Below the pieces are notes generated by a model. That model saw only the letters and a list, made by a program, of their open reading frames with translations, ran no database searches and was not told where the DNA came from. Source: Thermoplasmatales archaeon (GTDB lineage Archaea > Thermoplasmatota > E2 > UBA202 > JdFR-43). Taken from it: a stretch of 64,000 nucleotides of DNA. The stretch is taken from contig JACIWA010000001.1 in the NCBI GenBank assembly GCA_014361195.1, forward strand, positions 1 to 64,000. The letters are read 5' to 3'. Below, piece after piece: positions 9,219 to 18,104 of the stretch (the stretch's first letter is position 1; each line of letters opens with the position of its first letter). Made by a program: the position numbers and the translations under genes.

Positions 9219-10577
9219 ATGAAAAAGATAATAATTGATGAGGAAGAAATGCCTGATAGATGGTATAATTTGCAGTCGGAAATTAAAGCTCCTCCTCCAC
9301 TAAATCCATCAACTCTTGAGCCAGTGAAAGCGAGCGATTTAGAAAAAATTTTTCCAAGAGAGCTAATAAGGCAAGAGTTAAGTGAGGAAAAATGGATTTC
9401 TATACCTCAGGAAGTTAGGGAAATATATAGGATATGGAGGCCAACTCCTCTTTACAGAGCGGAAAGACTTGAAAAATTTTTAAAAACTCCAGCAAAAATA
9501 TATTACAAATGGGAAGGAACAAGCCCTCCTGGAAGTCATAAGCCAAATACTGCGGTTGCACAGGCATATTATAATTCAAGAGAAGGAATTGAAAGGTTGA
9601 CAACTGAAACCGGGGCGGGGCAGTGGGGCTCCGCGCTGGCATTTGCTTGTTCTGTTTTTGGGCTGAAATGCACAGTTTATATGGTTAAATGCAGTTTTGA
9701 GCAGAAGCCTTACAGGAGGATACTTATGGAGACATGGGGTGCGGAAGTGATAGCGAGTCCGAGCGGAAATACAGATTTTGGGAGGAAAGTTCTAGAGGAA
9801 GATCCAGATAGCTCTGGAAGCCTTGGAATAGCAATAAGTGAGGCAATTGAGGATGCTATAACTCATGAAAATACTAAATATTCTCTTGGCTCGGTTCTGA
9901 ATCATGTATTACTTCATCAGACAATAATAGGGCTTGAGTTGAAAAAACAATTTGAGAAAATAGATTCCTATCCAGATATGATTTTTGGATGTGTTGGAGG
10001 GGGTAGCAACTTTTCTGGTGGAATATTTCCATTTATCCCAGATAAAATAAAAGGCAATGAAATCAGATTTATAGCTTGCGAGCCAACCGCATGCCCGAGC
10101 TTAACAAAAGGAATTTATACATACGATTATGGCGACACTGCAAAAATGACACCTCTTTTGAAAATGTTTACCCTCGGCCACTCTTTTATTCCTCCCGCAA
10201 TTCACGCGGGTGGCCTCCGCTACCATGGGGATGCACCTTTATTATGTAAAATTGTGAAGGATGGAATTGTTGAAAAAAGAGCTTATAGCCAAAAAGAGGT
10301 GTTTGAGGCGGCGAAAATATTTGCAAAGAGTGAGGGATTTTTAATTGCTCCAGAAAGTGCTCATGCATTAAAAGGTGTTATAGATGAGGCAATTAAATGC
10401 AAAAAAGAAAATGAGGAAAAAACAATTTGTTTTTTAAATAGTGGTCATGGAGCTTTTGATCTATCTGCATATGATATTTACAATAGAGGAGCATTGCAAA
10501 ACTATGAGCTATCTGATAAAGAAATATTTAATGCATTGAAGAAATCAAATATAAATATTGATAAATTATATACTTAG
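9219..10577 (+). CDS. trpB2: TrpB2-type tryptophan synthase beta chain
   Basis: A 452-residue PLP enzyme of the TrpB2 class, longer at the N-terminus than TrpB1. The PLP lysine is in [11 protein letters not shown] near residue 107. Other landmarks are [15 protein letters not shown], the phosphate-binding [11 protein letters not shown], and the C-terminal [10 protein letters not shown] and [10 protein letters not shown]. TrpB2 converts indole or phosphoserine with serine to tryptophan, often without a TrpA partner; no trpA or other trp gene is adjacent. The ATG lies 18 bases after a TATA-like TTAAATATTA, so the mRNA is probably leaderless or nearly so. Upstream repeats suggest control by the divergent ACT regulator. 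Confidence 0.93.
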   Translation: MKKIIIDEEEMPDRWYNLQSEIKAPPPLNPSTLEPVKASDLEKIFPRELIRQELSEEKWISIPQEVREIYRIWRPTPLYRAERLEKFLKTPAKIYYKWEGTSPPGSHKPNTAVAQAYYNSREGIERLTTETGAGQWGSALAFACSVFGLKCTVYMVKCSFEQKPYRRILMETWGAEVIASPSGNTDFGRKVLEEDPDSSGSLGIAISEAIEDAITHENTKYSLGSVLNHVLLHQTIIGLELKKQFEKIDSYPDMIFGCVGGGSNFSGGIFPFIPDKIKGNEIRFIACEPTACPSLTKGIYTYDYGDTAKMTPLLKMFTLGHSFIPPAIHAGGLRYHGDAPLLCKIVKDGIVEKRAYSQKEVFEAAKIFAKSEGFLIAPESAHALKGVIDEAIKCKKENEEKTICFLNSGHGAFDLSAYDIYNRGALQNYELSDKEIFNALKKSNINIDKLYT

Positions 10578-10613
10578 AAAACATAGTATATATACTTAAT
10601 AAACTATGTATCT
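10571..10613. repeat. Palindrome-bearing repeat, copy A
   Basis: An AT-rich element between the convergent ends of trpB2 and the thioredoxin-like gene. It contains TACTTAG, the perfect palindrome AGTATATATACT (10585-10596) and a longer inverted repeat ACATAGT/ACTATGT (10581-10607). About 34 of 43 positions match copy B at 12954-12996 in the same orientation. It may be a bidirectional terminator or a recombination site; the sequence alone does not decide. Confidence 0.45.
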
Positions 10614-11380
10614 CAATTTAATAAACTCAATTTTACCGCGTCTACATATTCCGCAAGGAAATAAGGAAATGGTTTTTCCCATGGATTTTTTGCTATATGC
10701 GGAATTGCATTTGAAATGGTTGCAATAATGGCTATATTATCTTTTTCTATATCTGGAAATGTTAAGTTTCCATGAACTTTTTTACCATCCCATATCTTTA
10801 CTTTTTCATATTTTTCCCTTATAAAAACATATTCATTGAAAGCATAGTCAAGAAAAGCATATCTAAATGGCTTGCCCGCATAGTCATTCCATCTCGAATT
10901 TATCTCCGCTATATAAACACGCAAATGCCCAAAATATGGCTTGCCTTCCTTGTTTACTAATTTTATTCCCACTTCAATTTCCGCTTCCCCCAGCCATTTA
11001 GCATTTATTTCAATTTCAACATTTCTCACAGCCCTTTTACTAGCATTCTCTATAGCATTTTTATAGTCACTATAAACTGTGCCTGGATTATAATCAACAA
11101 CTTCATACCCACCATCAATATAAAGCATTGGAGCATATGCATCTCTGAGCCAAGAGCCTCGCAAACTCGCAATTTCGCTTTTATCATAAACAAGGGTAAC
11201 ATAGCAAAAATCAAGCTCACCTGACAGAGCCTGCAAGGCATCACTTGCCTTGGGGCAATGCGGGCACCAGCTCAGCGTGCCGAGCTCCGCAAAAACCTTC
11301 CTCGAGCTAACTTCTCCTTTTGCTGGAAAAAATAATGCAATGAATAGAATAGCAACAATTGCGATTGTTTTAAGCCTCAT
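10613..11380 (-). CDS. Secreted thioredoxin-like protein with CPHC motif
   Basis: A 255-residue protein with a signal peptide (TIAIVAILFIALFFPAKG). A thioredoxin-like domain follows, with the redox motif WCPHCPKA near residue 38, then a region with YAPMLYIDGGYEVV containing the cis-Pro-like turn. The C-terminal half (from about residue 120) is a beta-rich domain, probably Ig-like. The CPHC dithiol is typical of DsbA-type oxidases. It probably acts on disulfides in exported proteins, which are numerous in this genome. It sits between the convergent trpB2 and the methyltransferase gene upstream on the same strand, with a 29-base gap to the latter. Confidence 0.75.
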   Translation of the reverse strand: MRLKTIAIVAILFIALFFPAKGEVSSRKVFAELGTLSWCPHCPKASDALQALSGELDFCYVTLVYDKSEIASLRGSWLRDAYAPMLYIDGGYEVVDYNPGTVYSDYKNAIENASKRAVRNVEIEINAKWLGEAEIEVGIKLVNKEGKPYFGHLRVYIAEINSRWNDYAGKPFRYAFLDYAFNEYVFIREKYEKVKIWDGKKVHGNLTFPDIEKDNIAIIATISNAIPHIAKNPWEKPFPYFLAEYVDAVKLSLLN

Positions 11381-11409
11381 GTTAATAAATGCATTTTAGG
11401 TTAAAAATT

Positions 11410-11958
11410 TTATGATGGCCTCAGCAAATATGATTTTATAAGATCCCTTCTTTTATGATATGATATTACTTCAAAGCCGTCTGGCAATTCTCTTTTTCCA
11501 AATATCGTATCGAGGAAATCCCATTGTTTCCTGCAGATTATTTTTGCATTTTTTTTGCAATCCCTTCTTATCCTTTCAAAAACTTCATTTCTCGGCTCAA
11601 CTCCAAAAGAAACAATTATTATATCAAAATCGCTTATTGGATAGCTGAGTGCATTTCCCTCCTCTACTTTTATATCAAGATTGTATTCAGAAATTATTTT
11701 TCTTGCAATCTCAATTGCTTCTCTATCTTTATCTATGCCTGTATAAATCGCTTTAATATTTTTTGCAAGAGAAATAAGTGTATTTGGCAAAGGACCGCAT
11801 CCAATATGAAGAATCTTATCCTTTTCCTTTATTTTTACCATTTCAAATTCCTCAACAATCGCTCTTTCAAAAAAATTGATATATGCTTTTGCAAAAAATT
11901 TTGATAATAGCTTTTCAATGAAAATAAACATGCGGTCATGCATTCTTTTTGTTTCCAT
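11410..11958 (-). CDS. Nicotianamine synthase-like / class I SAM-dependent transferase
   Basis: A 182-residue protein with one class I SAM-binding core. Motif I is ILHIGCGPLPNTLISLA, followed by YTGIDKDREAIEIARKII (acidic ribose-binding loop) and DFDIIIVSFGVEPR. The GSGPLP-like motif I and the short helical N-terminus resemble archaeal nicotianamine synthase-like proteins, which transfer aminocarboxypropyl groups from SAM to make metal-binding compounds. A small methyltransferase is the alternative. The C-terminus reads DGFEVISYHKRRDLIKSY. A TATA-like AAAAATATAAATTTT lies upstream, beside an inverted repeat shared with the divergent recombinase gene. Confidence 0.6.
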   Translation of the reverse strand: METKRMHDRMFIFIEKLLSKFFAKAYINFFERAIVEEFEMVKIKEKDKILHIGCGPLPNTLISLAKNIKAIYTGIDKDREAIEIARKIISEYNLDIKVEEGNALSYPISDFDIIIVSFGVEPRNEVFERIRRDCKKNAKIICRKQWDFLDTIFGKRELPDGFEVISYHKRRDLIKSYLLRPS

Positions 11959-11991
11959 GCTTCGTAAAATTTAGCAAAATTTATATTTTTA

Positions 11992-12017
11992 GTGGCTATC
12001 GGTAATCCGTGAGCCAC
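11992..12017. repeat. Inverted repeat at the recombinase start
   Basis: GTGGCT (11992-11997) and AGCCAC (12012-12017) flank a 14-base spacer, immediately before the recombinase ATG at 12019. It lies between the divergent promoters of the recombinase and the methyltransferase-like gene. Candidate roles are an operator for autoregulation or a half-site pair for the recombinase. Confidence 0.4.
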
Positions 12018-12018
12018 C

Positions 12019-12843
12019 ATGAGAGTGGCAATATATGCAAGAGTTAGCACTGAAGATCAAGCAAAGGAAGGGTTTAGCCTGAGCAATCAGCTTGAAAAAT
12101 TGAGAAGCTATTGCATGGCAAGGGGCTGGGAAATAGTTGGCGAGTATGTTGATGATGGATACAGCGGGAGGGATATAAGAAGGCCCGCCTACCAAAAAAT
12201 GATGGAAGAAATTGATAAATGGGATGCATTGCTTGTAATAAAAATGGATCGCATCCATAGAAATACTAAAAATTTCATGCTGATGATGGAAAAGTTGAAG
12301 TCAAAAGGAAAAGAATTTGTTTCAATGACAGAAAGCCTCGATACAAGCACCGCAATGGGAAGGTTTGTAATGGACATAATCCAGCGAATAGCCCAGCTCG
12401 AAAGCGAGCAGATCGGCGAGAGGGTATATGACGGCATGCGCCAGAAGGCGAAGGAGGGAGCGGGTTTGCTTGGCTCCCCATCACCATATGGGTATGAATA
12501 CAGGGAGGGGAAGCTTGTGGGGATTGGGGAGGAGATGAGGGTTGTTAAGGAAATTTACAGGAGATATTTGGAAGGGATGAGTTTGAGGGAAATATGTATT
12601 TGGCTGGAGGAAAATGCGAGGAGTAAGTATAATGGGAAGTGGGATAAGAAAACTGTTTCTAGAATCCTTTCGAATCCTGTATATTGCGGGCTGGTTGAAT
12701 GGGATGATATTCTTTTCCCAGGGGAGCATGAGAAAATTGTTGATATTGAAGATTTTAATCTTGTTCAAATTTTAAAGGCGAAAAAGGCAAGGAGGAAAGG
12801 AAAAATTTTTGTTATTGAGGGAATGAAAAAAAAGTATATATGA
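12019..12843 (+). CDS. Serine recombinase (resolvase/invertase family with recombinase domain)
   Basis: A 274-residue protein. The N-terminal resolvase domain (about 1-140) has the nucleophile Ser10 in YARVSTEDQAKEGFSL and the arginine-bearing KMDRIHRNTKNFM. The recombinase domain (about 150-255) reads SPSPYGYEYREGKLVGI and ends near SRILSNPVYCGLVEWDD. It stops soon after, without the cysteine zinc ribbon and coiled coil that bring large serine integrases to 450-550 residues. So it is a short member, either naturally reduced or 3'-truncated. No transposase or phage genes lie beside it. Inverted repeats stand at its start, and palindrome-rich repeats follow its stop. Confidence 0.85.
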   Translation: MRVAIYARVSTEDQAKEGFSLSNQLEKLRSYCMARGWEIVGEYVDDGYSGRDIRRPAYQKMMEEIDKWDALLVIKMDRIHRNTKNFMLMMEKLKSKGKEFVSMTESLDTSTAMGRFVMDIIQRIAQLESEQIGERVYDGMRQKAKEGAGLLGSPSPYGYEYREGKLVGIGEEMRVVKEIYRRYLEGMSLREICIWLEENARSKYNGKWDKKTVSRILSNPVYCGLVEWDDILFPGEHEKIVDIEDFNLVQILKAKKARRKGKIFVIEGMKKKYI

Positions 12844-12852
12844 TTTATTTTC

Positions 12853-12996
12853 TTAGTATATTGTTTATATATACTAAATTATCTCAGTAAATGTTTTTTA
12901 TATACTAAAATAGTTTTGCCTGCTGTGGAAAAATTTTTTATCAGAAAAATAGATACTTAGTAAATTCAGTATATATACTTCATTTACTCTGTAATC
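12853..12996. repeat. Palindrome cluster after the recombinase, including repeat copy B
   Basis: TTAGTATAT (12853-12861) and ATATACTAA (12869-12877) form a perfect 9-bp inverted repeat, and a third copy ATATACTAA is at 12900-12908. Copy B of the 43-bp repeat (12954-12996) contains the palindrome AGTATATATACT (12968-12979) also present in copy A. The cluster lies between the recombinase stop and the convergent SRP19 gene. It could hold terminators, recombinase sites, or both. Confidence 0.45.
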
Positions 12997-13264
12997 TTTT
13001 ATTATAAACTTCCTCTGCTATCCTTCTTATTATCTCAACTTTTTTTCCTTTTTTATCAACAACTATCCTTCCTTCTTTTCTCCACCATTTTTTTGGATAA
13101 CTTTTTTCCTCCTTTAATGGATTTAACCCAATTTTCTTTGCAGCCTGAAAAATCTCATCTATTGTAGGATTTTTGATGGCAAGGCTTTTTTTAACCTTCC
13201 TCCCTTCCTTTCTGCTAAACTCAATATCAAAATAAGAAGGCCATATCACCCATTTATCCTTCAT
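12980..13264 (-). CDS. srp19: Signal recognition particle subunit SRP19
   Basis: A 94-residue protein from ATG 13264 ([13 protein letters not shown]). The motif [20 protein letters not shown] opens the SRP19 fold, followed by [34 protein letters not shown] and a basic tail. It binds SRP RNA and helps SRP54 assemble for targeting exported proteins. A TTG start at 13276 is possible, but the ATG matches family N-termini. The gene overlaps the S8e stop by 11 bases, so the two are translationally coupled. The SRP RNA gene is not in this window. Confidence 0.93.
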   Translation of the reverse strand: MKDKWVIWPSYFDIEFSRKEGRKVKKSLAIKNPTIDEIFQAAKKIGLNPLKEEKSYPKKWWRKEGRIVVDKKGKKVEIIRRIAEEVYNKRLQSK

Positions 13265-13646
13265 TCTTTTCTTCAATCAAAACCGCATTTATGCAACCAT
13301 GCTGGCCCGGGCGGGAAGTAACTTTTGCCTTTCCAATTTCTGTAAGAATTATTGCCCCCTTTGTTATTATATCTCTCCTTACATAGTGAGGATTTGCGGG
13401 ATTTTCAACAACATCTTTTATCTCAACTCTTTTTGTTTCTCCTGTCTTTGGATTTGTAACATTTGCATGCTTTGCGGATATAACCATCACTTTTTGATTT
13501 CCTCCTCTTACCCTTATCTTCTTTAATTTATCCTCTCCTATTAATGGTAAAATTGGATCCCTACCCATTTCATATTTTCTTTTCTTCCTTGCGGGTCTGT
13601 AAATACCTCCTGTTTCTTTTCTTCTGCTTCTTCCATGCCACTGCAT
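13254..13646 (-). CDS. rps8e: Ribosomal protein S8e
   Basis: A 130-residue small-subunit ribosomal protein specific to archaea and eukaryotes. The N-terminus [20 protein letters not shown] is the family signature, followed by [20 protein letters not shown], and [15 protein letters not shown] near the end. Length is normal. It heads a two-gene operon with srp19. A TATA-like TTTATACC lies about 25 bases upstream of the ATG, so the transcript has a short or no leader. Confidence 0.98.
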   Translation of the reverse strand: MQWHGRSRRKETGGIYRPARKKRKYEMGRDPILPLIGEDKLKKIRVRGGNQKVMVISAKHANVTNPKTGETKRVEIKDVVENPANPHYVRRDIITKGAIILTEIGKAKVTSRPGQHGCINAVLIEEKNEG

Positions 13647-13718
13647 AGTTGGAATATAAAAGGTATAAATAATTTTTGCTTTTAAAAAATTAAAAAGAGG
13701 TAAAGAAAGAAGCTAAAA

Positions 13719-14380
13719 TTATAATGTAGCTCCTAGGTTGTTATATTCATCAAGCTCTTCCGCTAAGCTAAGAATATCATCGCGATTTTCTGTATCAAGT
13801 GCGTCATTTACCATTGAAATTATTTCTTCTTCTGTTAGTGGATAGTTAATGTCTGGATGAGCAGCATTTAGTAATGCAGCAACCGCCTGGCGCAGTAAAA
13901 TTCCCGCTGCATCTTGAATATCATCTCCGCCTTTGTAATTAAGAACTTGTAAGAGAGTTAGTTCGCCTATATTTGTGTATGGTGAAGAAGCGGTTCTATC
14001 AAAGATACTATTTATTTTATCATCGGGATTGTAGTCAATCCATGAGTATATATGATTCTTCCAGTAACCATGGCTTAATCCTTCATATGGCTCTGGCTCA
14101 TCTGGCTCACTTCCATAAGATTCAAAAACAGTTATAGTTACGCTTGCGGTATCTGTTCTTATTTCATTGGTGTCTTTTTCTGTAAGAGTTGCGGTGGTAT
14201 CCAAGTAATAAGTGCCAGGACCGGCATTATCATTAGTTATATGCTTCTCAAAGATTATAGTATCAGAATCAGTAAGTGTTACTGGGAAAGTTTGATCTGT
14301 ATAAGCAGTGAAACCATCTGGTATAGTTTGCACGTCATAAATCTCTGCTTCTTCATGGATATAAAATGATTTCGGGTGGT
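13719..14380 (-). pseudogene. Frameshifted C-terminal part of the papain-like protein (GYWKN domain)
   Basis: This frame overlaps the end of the papain gene at 14353-14380 and continues with real-looking sequence and no independent start or signal peptide. A beta-rich domain (about 100 residues, TDTASVTITVFE near its end) is followed by a domain opening EGLSHGYWKNHIYSW, with GILLRQAVAALLNAAHPDI and EELDEYNNLGATL at the end. That layout is known from the C-terminal regions of many bacterial and archaeal exported proteins. The upstream frame is open only because it is antisense-like over the papain C-terminus. One base gained or lost near 14355-14375 would restore a protein of about 820 residues. 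It is either a sequence error or a real break. Confidence 0.7.
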
Positions 14381-16182
14381 TTAACTGTAATATAAATATA
14401 AACTGTTGCAATATTCGAGTAAGCGATTCCATTATATGCTTTATATGTGAATGAATCTTTTCCATAGTAGTTTGCCTGAGGTGTATAAATAAATGAGCCA
14501 TCTAAATTTAAAACAATGCTTCCATTATTTGGACCGCTAAAAAGAATTGCATATAAAGTATTTCCATCTTCATCAAAGTCATTCATCAACACACCTGGCG
14601 CATCCACAATTAAAGATGCATCCTCATTTATTAAATAATAATCATCATTTGCATGTATTTTTCCAGTTGAGCTTATTATATTAAAGCTTGAAGTTGCGGG
14701 AGTATAATCAGGTATGCCTGCTTTATCCTTTGCCCTCACTTTGAATGTATAATTTCCATCTGGAAGATTATAATAAGTTTTTGATGTATAGCTTGTCCAT
14801 TCGCTCCAGCTCGAATCATATCCTTCAAGAATGTATGAATAAACTAAATATTGTGTTGGAGTATTTCCATCTGTGCCATCCCAAGTGAAGGTTACATTAT
14901 TATAATCTATTACTCCAGATGGGCCAATGGTGATAAATGTATCTGGGGCGGTTGATGAATAATTTACCCATACAACATCCCCTTCAATATTGCATTCTCC
15001 ATATGCAATTCCGAAAAATCCATTACCCCATGGTCCCCATTTTGCTCCCCAGCTATTCTTGCAAATCCAATAGCCCGCATAATTTGGATTTCCTGGAGTA
15101 TCTTTATATCCAACACATACAACCTGATGCCCTCCTCTATAGGAGCCACTTTGATGCTTATAGACACCATTGCTATCAAAACTTGGGCTTCCCTGATAAA
15201 AATCTGTATATACATCAAAACTTAAGCAAACTGGTCCATGATTTATGATGAGATTTTTTATTGTGTTTATATCATTTGTATAGGTATATCCATACCCACT
15301 TATTGGAACAAGTTTATATTGCCAATCAGAGCATTTATTGCTACATGGAGTAGTATCATAGCCAGTATAAGGGAAGCATGATTCTGGTATTGCTCCTCCA
15401 TTGTTATAAATGTATTGGAAAGCATAATAAGCATTATTTCCATTGCATCCTGTTCCATAGCTATAGCATGATAAAATATATTGCTCAGATAAATCTAAGT
15501 CAAGATTTGCATCTCCTTCAAAAATATTGATCATTGCTTCAAGTGCTCCCATTGCTGCAAAGTCCCAGCAACTTCCACATGCTCCTTGATTTTTTGCGGG
15601 AGTTGTGTAATCTTTTCCATTTACATTTCTCCAGTCCCATTCAGAAAGCAAGGAAGCAGAGAAATATTTTTCATTTTTTGAAAAATCATTCTGAGAATTT
15701 TTTACAACTATCTCTTCCTTTACGCCTGTTAAGAGTTTAAAGCCAAGAGGAAAAATATATTCAGGATTTTCATTTGAAAGATAATATCCCTTCTCTTTCC
15801 ATGCATTTATTCCCCCTTCAATATATTTCACATTTATGAAATTATTTTCAAGCAAAAGCTTTATTGCCTCTTTGCTTTTTGATCCATCTTTGCAATATAA
15901 TATTATTTCTTTTCCTTTGAAATTTTCCATATTATTTATGAAACAAGAGCTACATCCTCCATATGGAACAGAAATCGCTCCTTTAATGTGTGCAATGCTA
16001 TATTCTTCAGAGCTTCTTATATCTATTATTATTGCATTTCTTCCAAAAATTTCATCCGCTTTTATTGTATATGAATTTTCATTTCCTTTTCCGTGTAAAA
16101 TGAAAGTAAAGCCCGCTATTATTATTCCTACTAAGAGAGCAAAAACGAATCTTTTATATTGATTTAAGATTTTTGTTTTCAT
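14353..16182 (-). CDS. Exported rhodanese-papain (C1A) fusion protease
   Basis: A 609-residue protein. Residues about 12-30 are a signal anchor. Residues 35-135 are a rhodanese domain with active-site loop ILYCKDGSKS. A papain-like C1A domain follows, with catalytic Cys near residue 205 (NQGACGSCWDFAA), His near 351 (RGGHQVVCVGY) and Asn near 375 (ICKNSWGAKWGPWGNGFFGI). Then come a fibronectin-like stretch (about 415-500) and a VCBS/cadherin-like domain (about 508-605, HANDDYYLINEDASLIVDAPG region). The expected role is extracellular proteolysis. The rhodanese may handle sulfur compounds, or simply protein contacts. The frame ends early compared with the coding sequence that continues downstream in another frame. 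Confidence 0.88.
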   Translation of the reverse strand: MKTKILNQYKRFVFALLVGIIIAGFTFILHGKGNENSYTIKADEIFGRNAIIIDIRSSEEYSIAHIKGAISVPYGGCSSCFINNMENFKGKEIILYCKDGSKSKEAIKLLLENNFINVKYIEGGINAWKEKGYYLSNENPEYIFPLGFKLLTGVKEEIVVKNSQNDFSKNEKYFSASLLSEWDWRNVNGKDYTTPAKNQGACGSCWDFAAMGALEAMINIFEGDANLDLDLSEQYILSCYSYGTGCNGNNAYYAFQYIYNNGGAIPESCFPYTGYDTTPCSNKCSDWQYKLVPISGYGYTYTNDINTIKNLIINHGPVCLSFDVYTDFYQGSPSFDSNGVYKHQSGSYRGGHQVVCVGYKDTPGNPNYAGYWICKNSWGAKWGPWGNGFFGIAYGECNIEGDVVWVNYSSTAPDTFITIGPSGVIDYNNVTFTWDGTDGNTPTQYLVYSYILEGYDSSWSEWTSYTSKTYYNLPDGNYTFKVRAKDKAGIPDYTPATSSFNIISSTGKIHANDDYYLINEDASLIVDAPGVLMNDFDEDGNTLYAILFSGPNNGSIVLNLDGSFIYTPQANYYGKDSFTYKAYNGIAYSNIATVYIYITVKPPEIILYP

Positions 16183-16227
16183 CTATGCTCTCAGAAAACA
16201 ATTATTAACAATTTCTGCTTTAGCAAT

Positions 16228-16959
16228 ATGGTTCCAAAGAGCCATCCTCGCTACAAAAGTTTGATGATAAGAAATCTAATTGCGGAAGGGTATGAAAAAG
16301 GAATTGTGCATGTTACCGGCCTAATTGCTCATGGAAGAGGAGAGGCATTTGATTATCTTCTTGGAGAAAAAACCCGCAAGTTTGCGGAGGAGGCATCGCT
16401 TGCTGCGGCTGCTTTCCTTGCGGTGGCGAGAAGGCCGGTTATATCTGTTAATGGAAATACCGCGGTGCTTGCTGGAAAAGAAGTTGTGAAGCTGGCAAAA
16501 GAAAGCGGGGCGAGAATAGAGGTAAATCTTTTTCATAGAAGCGAGGAGAGGATAAGGAAAATAATAGAATTGCTTGAAGAAGGAGGAGAGGAGATTTTAG
16601 GGCTTGAAGGAGATGCAAAAATAAATGGACTGGAGCATGCAAGGGGGATATGCAGTTATGAAGGAATTTATACAAGCGATGTTGTTCTTGTTCCTCTTGA
16701 AGATGGAGATAGATGTAATGCATTGAAAAAAATGGGGAAAATTGTTATTACAGTTGACTTAAATCCTCTATCAAGAACCGCGAGATGTGCAGATGTAACA
16801 ATAGTTGATAATATCACAAGGGCAATTCCAAATATAAGAAAAAAATACAGAAAGATTGAGAATCCGGAAAAAATAATAAAGGAATGGGATAATAAGAAAA
16901 ATTTGCAAAATGCCCTAAATTTCATCTGCAGAAGATTAAGATATATTTATAAAAGCTGA
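16228..16959 (+). CDS. 4-phosphopantoate--beta-alanine ligase (archaeal PPS)
   Basis: A 243-residue cytosolic enzyme of the archaeal coenzyme A pathway (COG1701/DUF137), which joins 4-phosphopantoate and beta-alanine using ATP. Landmarks are the N-terminal PKSHPRYKSLMIRNLIAEGY, LIAHGRGEAFDYLLGE, RPVISVNGNTAVLAG, FHRSEERI, PLEDGDRCNALKKMGK and VDLNPLSRTARCADVTIVDN. Length is normal. It starts 45 bases from the divergent papain gene and is followed after 14 bases by a glycosyltransferase gene, so the three plus-strand genes to 18306 may form one operon. Confidence 0.95.
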   Translation: MVPKSHPRYKSLMIRNLIAEGYEKGIVHVTGLIAHGRGEAFDYLLGEKTRKFAEEASLAAAAFLAVARRPVISVNGNTAVLAGKEVVKLAKESGARIEVNLFHRSEERIRKIIELLEEGGEEILGLEGDAKINGLEHARGICSYEGIYTSDVVLVPLEDGDRCNALKKMGKIVITVDLNPLSRTARCADVTIVDNITRAIPNIRKKYRKIENPEKIIKEWDNKKNLQNALNFICRRLRYIYKS

Positions 16960-16973
16960 GCATTTTAGCATAG

Positions 16974-18104
16974 ATGAAAATTGCCTGGTTTACTGATACA
17001 TGGCTTCCAACGAGGGATGGGGTTGTAACTTCATTGCTTGCATTCAAAAAAGAGATTGAAAAGAAGGGTAATGAAGTTTATATTTTTGCTCCAGGAAAAG
17101 AAAATTGCGAGAATGATAATGTTTTCTACTACAAATCGAGACCATTTAAAAAATATGAAAATTATAGATTTGTTTCATTTCCATCATTTTTTTCAAAAAG
17201 AACAGAGAGGATAATAGAAAAAATAAAGCCTGGCATAATACATTCACATTCCCCAGGCTTCATGGGTGTGCATGCATTAATCGCATCATATAAAAAAGAG
17301 ATTCCTCTTTTCTTCACCTACCATACATTTATAGATGATTCAGCTTATTTAATAATCAGAGACAAAAATTTTCAGAATTTTGCAAAAAAGTTGCTGTATC
17401 AATGGCTCAGATATTATATGAAGAGATGTTCATGCATTATTGCTCCGAGCAATTATACCGCTAGATATATAAATGAAAAAATAATTGAAAAAAACATAGA
17501 GGTTATTCCAACAGGAATAGATTTAAAAAGATTTGAAACCAAAAAAAACAGAAGCGGAATTAAGAAAGAAGATGGCAATAAAATAATTCTTCATGTTGGA
17601 AGGATAGTAAAGGAAAAAAATATTGATTTAATAATTGAGTCTGCTCCATATATACTCAAAAAAATTGATGCAATTTTCCTTATTGTTGGAGAAGGACCCG
17701 CAAGGAAAGAATATGAAGAAAAAGTAAAGGAGAAGGGATTGCAGAATAGCTTCATATTTACCGGTTTTGTTGACGATGAAAAACTCCTCCACTATTATGC
17801 GTCCTCTGATGTTTTTGTTTTTCCATCAATATATGAAACCCAGGGAATTGTTGCTCTTGAAGCGATGGCATCCGGCCTGCCTGTTGTGGCTGCGAGGGCG
17901 AAGGCTCTGCCAGATTTTATAAGGGATGGGGAAAACGGTTATCTTTTTGACCCGCAGAATGTGAAGGAGTTTGCGGAAAAAGTGATTAAGGCGATTGAGG
18001 ACAAAAAAATTGCGGAAAGAGGTATGGAGTATGTTAAAAATTTTAGTATAGAAAAAATGGCGGAGAAACTGGTGAGCTTGTATGAAAGTAAAATGCGAGC
18101 TTAG
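16974..18104 (+). CDS. Family 4 glycosyltransferase
   Basis: A 376-residue GT-B enzyme. The N-terminal acceptor domain opens KIAWFTDTWLPTRDGVVTSL and includes HSHSPGFMG. The C-terminal nucleotide-sugar domain contains ILHVGRIVKEKNIDLIIE, FVFPSIYETQGIVALEAMAS with the E-x7-E donor motif, and GLPVVAARAKALPDF. It resembles glycolipid or alpha-mannosyl/glucosyl transferases that act on membrane lipids at the cytoplasmic face. Donor and acceptor cannot be told from sequence. It lies 14 bases after the PPS gene, and its end overlaps the Pcc1 gene by 23 bases. Confidence 0.92.
   Translation: MKIAWFTDTWLPTRDGVVTSLLAFKKEIEKKGNEVYIFAPGKENCENDNVFYYKSRPFKKYENYRFVSFPSFFSKRTERIIEKIKPGIIHSHSPGFMGVHALIASYKKEIPLFFTYHTFIDDSAYLIIRDKNFQNFAKKLLYQWLRYYMKRCSCIIAPSNYTARYINEKIIEKNIEVIPTGIDLKRFETKKNRSGIKKEDGNKIILHVGRIVKEKNIDLIIESAPYILKKIDAIFLIVGEGPARKEYEEKVKEKGLQNSFIFTGFVDDEKLLHYYASSDVFVFPSIYETQGIVALEAMASGLPVVAARAKALPDFIRDGENGYLFDPQNVKEFAEKVIKAIEDKKIAERGMEYVKNFSIEKMAEKLVSLYESKMRA

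Noticed and set aside
14340-14400. Programmed frameshifting between the papain protein and the GYWKN domain
   Set aside because: No slippery heptamer or clear downstream structure is visible at the junction; mutation or a sequencing error is simpler.
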